Below, in pieces: positions 49,817 to 57,976 of a stretch of 64,000 nucleotides of DNA. Origin of the DNA: Paenibacillus_AQ nitricinens (GTDB taxonomy: Bacteria; Bacillota; Bacilli; Paenibacillales; Paenibacillaceae); contig NZ_CP183948.1 of assembly GCF_052056485.1 (NCBI RefSeq), positions 6,634,001-6,698,000 of the forward strand. The letters are read 5' to 3'. Position 1 is the stretch's first letter. Each line of letters starts with the position of its first letter. Under the pieces are notes generated by a model, which saw only the letters and a program-made list of their open reading frames with translations, was not told the DNA's origin and did no database searches. The position numbers and the translations under genes were made by a program.

Positions 49817-51412
49817 TTACTTGTTCGCTAAGAAAGCATCGATTTGCGCTTGCAGCTCAGCCTGGATTTTATCAATGCCAGCTGATTTCAGCTGTTTGTT
49901 CAAATCTGCAAGGCCTTTGTCGATATCTTTAATTACGCCGTACTCGAGCGGAATGGCATAGCGGAGCATTACATTGCCCACATTGGCAATTTCCGTCTTC
50001 ACTTTGCTATTGTCGAATACAAAGGTTTCAAGGGCATAGTGGTAGACGTTAGCTTCCCATCCCTTAGCCAGATCGTTAGCTTCTTGAGGGAATGCTTCAT
50101 TATCAAGGTTGAGTGGTGAGTTGAAGTTCCAATTAGAGAATCCAGTAAAGTTTGGATTTTTGTCGAGTGCTTTATATTTGGTGTCGCCAACCGGTTCATA
50201 GTGCACGCCACTAATTCCGTACATTATCAGGTCGTGCAGTTCTTTATCATTCTGCATCAGATCAATCAGCATCAAGGAACGTTCTACATTTTTGGAAGTC
50301 GCATGAATCGACGTACCGTTTTGTGTAGAAATCGCCACTGATTTTTTCTTCCCTTGGTTAATATCAGCCAACGCCACTTCATAAGGAGAATTTTCTTGGC
50401 GCATCAAGGCCATGAGTGCTCCAAGTGTTCCGTTATTATGCGTAATCGAGGCCGTTTTGCCTGCTTTAAAATCCGCCTGATGATCATTTTTGCTGTTCAG
50501 AACGTTTTTCGACCAGGCATTGTTATCAGCGAGATCTTTGTAATACACGAGTAGATCCTTGAACTCTTGCGTTTCATAGACGTTAAAGACTTTGCCTGTT
50601 TCATCGGTCAATTTGAAGGCAAACGGAAGATCCAGGTCAAACATATTCCATTCGTTTTGCTGCTTCAGTAATACACGGTCCAAGTTATGATACTTCCAGT
50701 CTCCTGTTTCCGGAGTGAAAGGGGTAATTCCTTTTTCCTTCTCAGCTATCGTCTTCAAATAGGTAGCATATGCTTCCGGGCTGTTGATTTCAGGAAGATT
50801 GTATTTCTTGCGCAAATCTTCACGATATAGAATCAGCTTTTCAACAGACTCTCCTCTGTTTTGCGGAACCATATACAGCTTACCGTTTACTTTTGCCTGA
50901 TCCCAGCTCACATCTGACATAGCTTCCTTAGTTTGCGGCATATATTTGGTAAGCAGCTCGTCGGTTAATTCTAGAAATCCGCCTTTCAGCGCCTGGTCAT
51001 TATAACCAGCCCAGTTTGCCGAATAGATGAGGTCAAAATCTTCATTTGCCGCCAGCTTCAGAGGATATTTTTGAGCCCAGTCAGACCAGTCCAAGAACTC
51101 TCCCTCAAGGGTCGCATTAACTTTTTCTTTCAGTTTCTTGTTAATTTCAGCAAAAACACTATCATAGTCTATCGGTTTAGGCCCAACGAAGATCATTTTC
51201 AGCTTTACTTCTTTAGAGGTGTCTATGGTATCTGAAGTTTCGGCTGCATTCGTTGCACTCGCTGTTTCGGTAGGCTCACTTGTTACCTCAGCGGCATTAT
51301 TGGTAGCCTTAGCCGGTGTATTGGCGTTGTTGTTGCCACCACCACATGCGCTCAAGATCATTACGAAGGTTAAAACGAGTGCGAGCATAATGAATCTATT
51401 TTTTCTCAGCAT
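49817..51412 (-). CDS. Extracellular solute-binding lipoprotein
   Basis: The 531-residue lipoprotein has a signal peptide with lipobox LSAC and Cys23, a Thr/Ala/Asn-rich linker, and a periplasmic-binding-protein fold of the LplA/YtcQ cluster. Its length (over 500) is typical for that Paenibacillus family. It binds an oligosaccharide and delivers it to the two permeases encoded upstream in the operon. The ligand is not deducible. Confidence 0.92.
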   Translation of the reverse strand: MLRKNRFIMLALVLTFVMILSACGGGNNNANTPAKATNNAAEVTSEPTETASATNAAETSDTIDTSKEVKLKMIFVGPKPIDYDSVFAEINKKLKEKVNATLEGEFLDWSDWAQKYPLKLAANEDFDLIYSANWAGYNDQALKGGFLELTDELLTKYMPQTKEAMSDVSWDQAKVNGKLYMVPQNRGESVEKLILYREDLRKKYNLPEINSPEAYATYLKTIAEKEKGITPFTPETGDWKYHNLDRVLLKQQNEWNMFDLDLPFAFKLTDETGKVFNVYETQEFKDLLVYYKDLADNNAWSKNVLNSKNDHQADFKAGKTASITHNNGTLGALMALMRQENSPYEVALADINQGKKKSVAISTQNGTSIHATSKNVERSLMLIDLMQNDKELHDLIMYGISGVHYEPVGDTKYKALDKNPNFTGFSNWNFNSPLNLDNEAFPQEANDLAKGWEANVYHYALETFVFDNSKVKTEIANVGNVMLRYAIPLEYGVIKDIDKGLADLNKQLKSAGIDKIQAELQAQIDAFLANK

Positions 51413-51465
51413 TTCAAGCCTTCCCCCTTGTATTCATTATATTGATAAACCGGATTTCCCCGGGT

Positions 51466-52347
51466 TCATCCTTTCACAGCGCCAATCGTCAAGCCTTGAA
51501 CGAAATATCTCTGAACGAATGGATAAGCGAGCAGAATCGGACCTGTAGCTACAACCGTCATTGCCATCTTCAAGCTCTCGCTTGGAATCGATGTGGTTAC
51601 GACTGCTCCTGCACCCATCATGGCTTTTCGCATGCCGTCCATATTACCAAGCATTTTGTACAAATAATATTGAAGCGGCATCAGCTTCTCATCGGAAATA
51701 AATAGAAGTGCATTGTACCAGTCGTTCCAATAGGCAAGAGCCAGAAACAAACCAATTGTAGCTAGGGCCGGCTTAGAGAGAGGCAGGATTAAACGGGCGT
51801 AAATCTTAAAATCGCCTGCACCGTCAATTTTAGCCGATTCTACTATTGCTTCCGGAATGCTGCCCATAAACGACTTCATAACAATAATGTAAAAGACGTT
51901 GAGCATCATCGGAATCACTAAAGCCATCAGTGTATCTTTGATATGGAGGTAATTGACCATAAGCAGATACCATGGAACCAGACCGCCGTTAAATAAAGTT
52001 GTAAAGAAAAAGAAGAACGAAAATTTATTACGCCATTTAAAATCTTTTCTGGATAGCGCATAAGCCGTCATCGAAGTCAGAAACAAGCCAAGCAATGTGC
52101 CTATTATAGTAACGCCTATGGTCACCATATAGGCTTGAATCATCTGGTCGGGATACTTAAACAAAATCCTGTAGGCTTCTGTTGAGAAGGCCGTAGGTAT
52201 AAATTGATAGCCCTCTGTTAATATTTTTGACTCTTCCGTCAGTGATGAAGAGACGACAAGTACAAACGGGAATATACATAAAATTGCGAGAACGATTAGG
52301 GATACATAACCAATACCCGAGAATATTTTACGATCGAGCTGCTTCAT
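51466..52347 (-). CDS. Carbohydrate ABC transporter permease (LplC/YtcP type)
   Basis: The 293-residue permease has six transmembrane helices and the EAA motif (EAIVESAKIDGAGDFKIYARLILPLSKPALATIGLF) of binding-protein-dependent inner-membrane components. It pairs with the LplB-type permease encoded immediately upstream. No ATPase gene is in the window, so a shared MsmX-like ATPase is likely. AATGGAGG precedes the ATG. Confidence 0.94.
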   Translation of the reverse strand: MKQLDRKIFSGIGYVSLIVLAILCIFPFVLVVSSSLTEESKILTEGYQFIPTAFSTEAYRILFKYPDQMIQAYMVTIGVTIIGTLLGLFLTSMTAYALSRKDFKWRNKFSFFFFFTTLFNGGLVPWYLLMVNYLHIKDTLMALVIPMMLNVFYIIVMKSFMGSIPEAIVESAKIDGAGDFKIYARLILPLSKPALATIGLFLALAYWNDWYNALLFISDEKLMPLQYYLYKMLGNMDGMRKAMMGAGAVVTTSIPSESLKMAMTVVATGPILLAYPFVQRYFVQGLTIGAVKG

Positions 52348-52386
52348 ATCGTTACCTCCATTATGAAAACTGTACCTCTGATGCGG

Positions 52387-53307
52387 TTAGAATAAGGCGC
52401 GGTCTTTATCGTATTTACGAACAGCATAGTTCACAGTCATGATCGTTGCGAAGCCAAGAACGGACTGGAAAACGCCAGCTGCAGCCGACATGCCGATATC
52501 ATTCGAAGTAATCAGCGATCGGAAGACGAAGGTATCGATAACATCCGTCGAAGAGAACAACAAGCCATTATTGCCGATCATGTTATAGAACATCCCGAAA
52601 TCACCGCGGAAAATATTCCCGACCGCCAGCAGCACCAAAATAATAATCGTCGGGTAAAGATTTGGAATCGTCACTTTCCGGATCCGCTGAAAAATATTGG
52701 CGCCATCGATTTCAGCCGCCTCATACTGTTCAGTATCTATGCCCGTAATCGCAGCCAAGTACATTACCGTTCCGTATCCAAGGCCTTTCCAGGCGGACAC
52801 GAGAACCAGGATATACGGCCAGTAGGCAGGCGTATTGTAAATATCAATAGGTTCTAGCCCGAGTCCTCTAAGGAGTGCGTTCACAGTACCAATATCATAA
52901 TTGAGCAGGTTATAGGCAATCGCGCCGACAACTACCCATGAAATAAAATAGGGAAGGAACAACGCCGATTGCGTAATTTTGCGGAACCATTTGCCACCGA
53001 CCTCAAACAACATAATGGCTGCAAAAATTTGCAAAGCGTTATTTACAACGATGAATGCAATATTGTACAATGCTGTATTCCGTGTTACCCGCCAGGCATC
53101 TCCTGATTCAAAGAAAAATCGGAAGTTATCGAGCCCGTTCCAGGCACTTCCAAAAATACCGCCCGCGTAATCATAATGCTTGAAGGCAATAATAATGCCC
53201 GCCATTGGGACATAGGCAAACAAAAGAAAAAAAGCAACCGCCGGAGCCAGCATCAGCAACAGAACCCTATAGTTTTTTAAATCGCTCCAAAATGTATGCC
53301 CTTTCAT
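52387..53307 (-). CDS. Sugar ABC transporter permease (LplB type)
   Basis: The 306-residue permease has six helices and the EAA motif (EQYEAAEIDGANIFQRIRKVTIPNLYPTIIILVLL). It is the first structural gene after the YesN/YesM regulators, and the three transporter genes follow in the order permease, permease, binding protein. It imports oligosaccharides of unknown identity. Confidence 0.94.
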   Translation of the reverse strand: MKGHTFWSDLKNYRVLLLMLAPAVAFFLLFAYVPMAGIIIAFKHYDYAGGIFGSAWNGLDNFRFFFESGDAWRVTRNTALYNIAFIVVNNALQIFAAIMLFEVGGKWFRKITQSALFLPYFISWVVVGAIAYNLLNYDIGTVNALLRGLGLEPIDIYNTPAYWPYILVLVSAWKGLGYGTVMYLAAITGIDTEQYEAAEIDGANIFQRIRKVTIPNLYPTIIILVLLAVGNIFRGDFGMFYNMIGNNGLLFSSTDVIDTFVFRSLITSNDIGMSAAAGVFQSVLGFATIMTVNYAVRKYDKDRALF

Positions 53308-53476
53308 CTTTGCACCCCTTTCTTCTCTATATCTCTCATTATAAAAGGACGGCGGCGGTGAGATAATTCAGCGAAACAACTAAACATAATACTAATTCAA
53401 CGATTCATAAACAATTTCGATAAAAAAGAAGACCCTGTTCCATATAGAACACGAGCCTCCTCAATAAGCAATCGAT

Positions 53477-55051
53477 TCAGATTTTATTTTTCTTCCGGTA
53501 CTCGCCGGGCGACATGCCCATATATTGCTTGAACTGCCTATTGAAATAAATAATGTTCTTATATCCGGCTTGTTCCGCAATCTCATATACTTTTTTTGTT
53601 GGATCCTCGAGTAGCTCGCATACCCGCTTCATACGTAATTCACTTAGAAAATCGCTGAAGAGACTATTGGTTTCGACCTTGAACAGATGCCCCAGATAGT
53701 TAGGGGTAAAGTCGAAATGTGCGGCGACCTCGTTTAGCGTTATTTTTTGATCTAATCTTTCTTTCACATACTCCGTGATTTCATCAATTAACTTACGTTT
53801 TTGCCTTTGGCGTTTCAAATAAAGCAGCTCAGACAGTTCAAAGAATCTTCTTCTCAGCCACGATAGGATATCATGCACCGTTTCGAACTGAAACAGTACA
53901 AAAGGATGATGCGAATCCCAATTCAAAATCTCGTACAAATGCTCATTCATTTGCTGCAGATCAGCATGAAGCTTAGAGGTGATCCGGATAATGATATCGT
54001 AGATGTCGTTTTTCTGGGAGATCGGGCTGTCTCCGGCAAATAGTTGAAGCAAGCAATCATCAATAGTGGTAAGGTCGTAGTCGAGCATAGCTTTAAGCAT
54101 ACGATCCACAATAACCTCTAAGTCCGAAGCCATCTTTTCCTTTGGAGACCATTCCGAGGCATCTTGGATTAACCTATTCTTCCCTACGATCCATTTAATG
54201 CTTAAAGCGGCCTGCGCCTGCCGATAGGAATCATGTAGCTTGACCGGGTCGGTTGTGTACATTCCTCTTCCGATCGTAATCGAACAGGAGAACTCCTGAT
54301 AGAACGCCCGAATCAACTCTTCCAGCAAAGCTGTAAAATATTGTTCCTGAACCGCAGCAAGGATCACAAAGTGATCGTCATAGGTCGTAATTACCATGCC
54401 CAAATTTTGATCCTGAGCAAACTTTCGGATAAACTGATTGGCAGTGCTGCTCCATAAACTCCGCTCTTCTTCCGTCCAGGTTTGGATTTTTCGCGCCATG
54501 TCGTCGATCTCAATGATGGCAACCGCCGATGCACCTTGTAAGTATGGCGTGAGGACGTTGTGAATGTGCGTTTCAACCTGTCCCGGTGCCGCCTCGTTAA
54601 ACCAACGCAGCAGTAGCTCCTGATTAACAAGCGTCAGCGTTTCCGACAAGGAAGTACGCTGCGTCCTCTCCTTCTCAATCTTGGCGCAGAGTTCGGTCAG
54701 CGTCTCGTTCAGCTCGTCATCATCCACAGGCTTAAGCAGATAACTGTATGCATTCAATTGAATCGCTTCCTTGGCATAATTGAAATCCTGGTGTCCGCTA
54801 ATAAAAAGAATATGGACCTCAGGGTTAATCTCCTTCGCTTTCCGCGCAAATTCCACGCCCGACATAATCGGCATGCCGATATCAGAAAGAATGATATCAA
54901 TAGGATGCTGCTCCATCATTTTCAGAGCGGCAAACCCGCTCGTTGCCGTTCTCACGCTATGCAAAGACAAATGATCACTGCCGGCTACACGCCGTCTAAG
55001 CCATTCCAAATCGATTACTTCATCATCCACCAGCAGAACATTGATCTCCAT
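53477..55051 (-). CDS. YesN-type AraC response regulator
   Basis: The protein has an N-terminal receiver domain (phospho-acceptor Asp near 55 in IILSDIGMPIMSG), a long central region of unknown fold, and a C-terminal AraC helix-turn-helix pair (KQKITLNEVAAHFDFTPNYLGHLFK... YEIAEQAGYKNIIYFNRQFKQYMGMSPGEY). It probably activates the downstream transporter operon in response to its kinase YesM. I start at the ATG at 55051, 7 nt after GAGGAG; an ATG at 55057 and a GTG at 55066 are alternatives. The gene is tightly linked to the kinase gene upstream. Confidence 0.92.
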   Translation of the reverse strand: MEINVLLVDDEVIDLEWLRRRVAGSDHLSLHSVRTATSGFAALKMMEQHPIDIILSDIGMPIMSGVEFARKAKEINPEVHILFISGHQDFNYAKEAIQLNAYSYLLKPVDDDELNETLTELCAKIEKERTQRTSLSETLTLVNQELLLRWFNEAAPGQVETHIHNVLTPYLQGASAVAIIEIDDMARKIQTWTEEERSLWSSTANQFIRKFAQDQNLGMVITTYDDHFVILAAVQEQYFTALLEELIRAFYQEFSCSITIGRGMYTTDPVKLHDSYRQAQAALSIKWIVGKNRLIQDASEWSPKEKMASDLEVIVDRMLKAMLDYDLTTIDDCLLQLFAGDSPISQKNDIYDIIIRITSKLHADLQQMNEHLYEILNWDSHHPFVLFQFETVHDILSWLRRRFFELSELLYLKRQRQKRKLIDEITEYVKERLDQKITLNEVAAHFDFTPNYLGHLFKVETNSLFSDFLSELRMKRVCELLEDPTKKVYEIAEQAGYKNIIYFNRQFKQYMGMSPGEYRKKNKI

Positions 55052-55062
55052 TGCCATACTCC

Positions 55063-56799
55063 TCACTCCCCCATCACTTCCCTGATTTCTGCATTTTCCA
55101 CCGGTAAAATAATTTGAACTGTCGTTCCCGCTCCAAAATAGCTGCCGATTTGAATGCCGAAATCGCTCCCGTATCGCAGTTTAATTCGTTCTTCCACATT
55201 TCTCAGACCGTAGCTGCCTGGTTGATATGCGCTTGATCGCATGTTTTGAAGTGTCTCCGGCCGCATGCCGATCCCGTTATCAATGACCTTGAGTTCGATG
55301 CGGTCACCCAGCCGCTTTCCAGTAATACGAATCGCAATGGTCTCCCCGAACCAGGCGTGCTTGAATATATTCTCCACAAATGGCTGCAAAATCAGCTTAA
55401 TAATAGGTACCTGTAAAATTTCCGGATCGACATCATAATAAACCTCAAAGGCGTCCGCATACTTCACTCTCTGAATTTCCAGATACATCCTCACCTGCTC
55501 CAGCTCATTTTCAAGAGAAATATATACATGCCCGTCGTTTAATGTGAGTCGATAAAACTTGGAGAGGCCTTGCACCATCTGCGTAACCTTCTCCACTTCC
55601 CCCATATTGGCCAGACTGCCGATGGTCGACAGCGTATTGTACAGGAAATGCGGACTGATCTGGGCTTGAAGCACATCCAGCTCCGCTTGCTTTTTCTGAA
55701 TGCCCTGCACATAAACGTTCCGGATGAGTTCCTGAATGCTGGTCGCCATTTGGTTGAAGCTATTAGCGATATAGACAAATTCATCGTTCCCCGGAAATCC
55801 GATTCTTTTATAAAAATTACCCTCCTGAAACGATCGGACCAAATACACAATCCGCTTGATCTTCTTGCCAGATATACGTGCGACTAGAAAACCGATCATA
55901 GCCATCACCAAAAAACTGATGGAACAAACGGTACTAATCACCTTCCGCATTCTACTAGCATCTTTGTTCAAATAAGAGTGAGGTACGCGCGCCTCAATGA
56001 CATAGCTTGATACCGGAATATCTTCACCAATAACTAAATAAGCATCTTGTTTCGTATCTTCAGCAGCAGCACCTTGCTCATACAAAGTCATTCCTGTAGC
56101 CCTATCCAACAGACGAAGTTCAATCCCCTGTTCAATCGGAAAAGTATCAAAATTACCAAATAGCTCATCAATCCTCGCCGTAACGCGAATATATCCGATA
56201 ATAGCAGGTGCTGCCTTGGAAGAAACAAGCTTGCGGAAATATGAAATATTACCCAGCTCCCGGTCGGTATCCGCTTGAAGCCACAAACTGTCTTGATTAT
56301 TCGTAACAATCGACTTAAACCACTCCGTATTCTCGATCACCTGATCAGAAAGAACATAATAATCACTTCGACCGATGGGTGTCGACATATCATCCCCGGT
56401 AATTTCAAGCATCGTCTCATTGACGGTAAAAAGAGCAAGTCTCAGCTTGTTCCCATACAATTGCAGAGGGGCTTTCATATAAGGAACGATATCATCTCTC
56501 ATTTTGAGCATATTTTCCAAAGGATCTCCCCTGAACTGAAGGGCATTCTGAAAATTCGTATTTAGAAACAGCGAGTTGGTCATACGTTTGATTTCATCTG
56601 TCTGGTATTCGATGTTGTTCCTCGTCTGCTTTAATGCGGTCCGGACATTCGTTTCCGCCATTTCAGTCCTGGACTCTACGAGCATTGTATAGGCTATATA
56701 GCCTACCAGCATATCTGTCAGCAATACAAGAATGAGATACGGAATCATCATCTTGTATGTGAATGGAATATACTTTTTACTAGACAGTTTTCTCTCCAT
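55063..56799 (-). CDS. YesM-type sensor histidine kinase
   Basis: The protein has two transmembrane helices (about 17-38 and 290-312) around a large extracellular double-CACHE-like sensor, then HAMP (about 312-365). A His_kinase domain follows (LDVLQAQISPHFLYNTLSTIGSLANMG, with the phospho-acceptor His in SPHFLYN), then HATPase_c (LQPFVENIFKHAW, DNGIGM, GSYGLRNVEERI). It is the YesM/LytS class that works with AraC-type regulators on sugar uptake genes. The ATG at 56799 follows GGGAG by 7 nt; an ATG at 56805 is too close to it. The gene is transcribed ahead of the regulator and transporter genes. Confidence 0.93.
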   Translation of the reverse strand: MERKLSSKKYIPFTYKMMIPYLILVLLTDMLVGYIAYTMLVESRTEMAETNVRTALKQTRNNIEYQTDEIKRMTNSLFLNTNFQNALQFRGDPLENMLKMRDDIVPYMKAPLQLYGNKLRLALFTVNETMLEITGDDMSTPIGRSDYYVLSDQVIENTEWFKSIVTNNQDSLWLQADTDRELGNISYFRKLVSSKAAPAIIGYIRVTARIDELFGNFDTFPIEQGIELRLLDRATGMTLYEQGAAAEDTKQDAYLVIGEDIPVSSYVIEARVPHSYLNKDASRMRKVISTVCSISFLVMAMIGFLVARISGKKIKRIVYLVRSFQEGNFYKRIGFPGNDEFVYIANSFNQMATSIQELIRNVYVQGIQKKQAELDVLQAQISPHFLYNTLSTIGSLANMGEVEKVTQMVQGLSKFYRLTLNDGHVYISLENELEQVRMYLEIQRVKYADAFEVYYDVDPEILQVPIIKLILQPFVENIFKHAWFGETIAIRITGKRLGDRIELKVIDNGIGMRPETLQNMRSSAYQPGSYGLRNVEERIKLRYGSDFGIQIGSYFGAGTTVQIILPVENAEIREVMGE

Positions 56800-56899
56800 G
56801 CGCATGCTCCCTTATATACGTATCCATACGACTGCTATTTCGACCCATTCTACAACGAAAAGAAAGCGGTTACTATATCTTGTATTTGGAAACTTTGCT

Positions 56900-57334
56900 T
56901 TAGAGTAGCACTCTGTTCTCCAAAATATTTTTCAAGCTAATATGCGATTTGGAAGGCCCGAACTTTATAAGGTGATCTTGAAATTCAGCAAGCGCCTCAA
57001 TCGTTGAGGTCTGTACCTTAATGAGATAATTATATTCTCCACTAATGCGGAACAAATCGGTAACTTCCATAGCATTGTTACAAAAATCGGTGAGCTCTTG
57101 GCAATGTTCTGTTTTAATTAGAATAAAAGTAGTCGTACCCCGGTTCAGATCCCGCAATTTAAAAGCTGTATGATACCCCGATATGATGTTCCTTTCCTCC
57201 AACTTAATGATTCTTTCTTTAACGGATGGTTGTGACATCGAAACCTCTTTACTGATTTGTGAAATGGGCATTCGGGCATTGTACTGTAATAATTGCATAA
57301 TCTTTTTATCAATATCATCCATAAGATGCTCCAT
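56900..57334 (-). CDS. Lrp/AsnC-family regulator
   Basis: The 144-residue protein has an N-terminal HTH (IDKKIMQLLQYNARMPISQISKEVSMSQPSVKERIIKLEERNII) and a C-terminal RAM ligand/oligomerisation domain (TTFILIKTEHCQELTDFCNN... GEYNYLIKVQTSTIEALAEF). It likely senses an amino acid and controls itself and the divergent VOC gene. The ATG is 8 nt after AGGAGG. Confidence 0.92.
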   Translation of the reverse strand: MEHLMDDIDKKIMQLLQYNARMPISQISKEVSMSQPSVKERIIKLEERNIISGYHTAFKLRDLNRGTTTFILIKTEHCQELTDFCNNAMEVTDLFRISGEYNYLIKVQTSTIEALAEFQDHLIKFGPSKSHISLKNILENRVLL

Positions 57335-57493
57335 ATCAAGCGCCTCCTAACGTTATTTAATAAAATAAACTCTTTCGTCTAAAATACCTTATATTCAATA
57401 ACCATGTCAGTATAAAACACTTATCTTATATATGTATCTCCTATTTTAATCCAACTATAATAAATAGTACATTAGATATAGGAGCGATTAAAG

Positions 57494-57976
57494 ATGAGCG
57501 TAAAAGGCCTTGCACATATAGCGATTCAAGCCAAAGATTATAAAGCAACAATTTCATTTTATATCGACGTTTTAGGGTTCAAGTTAGGTCATCATTGGAG
57601 TCTGCCCTCCTTTCAAATCAAAGAAGCTTCGATGCTTATTTCACCTGATCAAAGAACTTGCTTAGAGATTTTTGATAACGATGCAGTCATTGCCGCCCAA
57701 GGGAAAAAAGCCTTGTCTGAAGAGGAAGTAGCACACGGAGCGTTACTACATTTTGCTTTTTACGTAGACAATGTGGATGAGATATACCAAAAAGCCCTTG
57801 CTCATGGAGCAAAGGCTTTTATAGAACCAGATTCGCTTTCCCTTGGTGAACCGCCTCTTCTGATCAAGAACGCGATCGTTCACAGCCCCAATGGGGAAGT
57901 TATCGAATTTCTTGAAGAAGTTGATTTTGATATGTCTAATTACACTACTTCATACAAAGATGCATCCAAGGCTTGA
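57494..57976 (+). CDS. VOC-family (glyoxalase/bleomycin-resistance-like) protein
   Basis: The 160-residue protein has the two beta-alpha-beta-beta-beta units of the VOC superfamily, with metal-ligand-like residues in KGLAHIAIQAKD (His), HGALLHFAFYVDN (His) and a C-terminal GEVIEFLEE (Glu). The reaction cannot be told apart among isomerase, dioxygenase or lyase types. It is divergent from Lrp. Its 3' end overlaps the convergent HelD gene by 37 bp. Confidence 0.88.
   Translation: MSVKGLAHIAIQAKDYKATISFYIDVLGFKLGHHWSLPSFQIKEASMLISPDQRTCLEIFDNDAVIAAQGKKALSEEEVAHGALLHFAFYVDNVDEIYQKALAHGAKAFIEPDSLSLGEPPLLIKNAIVHSPNGEVIEFLEEVDFDMSNYTTSYKDASKA

Noticed and set aside
53308..53476. A cre (catabolite-responsive) site before the sugar transporter genes
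   Set aside because: No sequence close to the cre consensus was found in this spacer.
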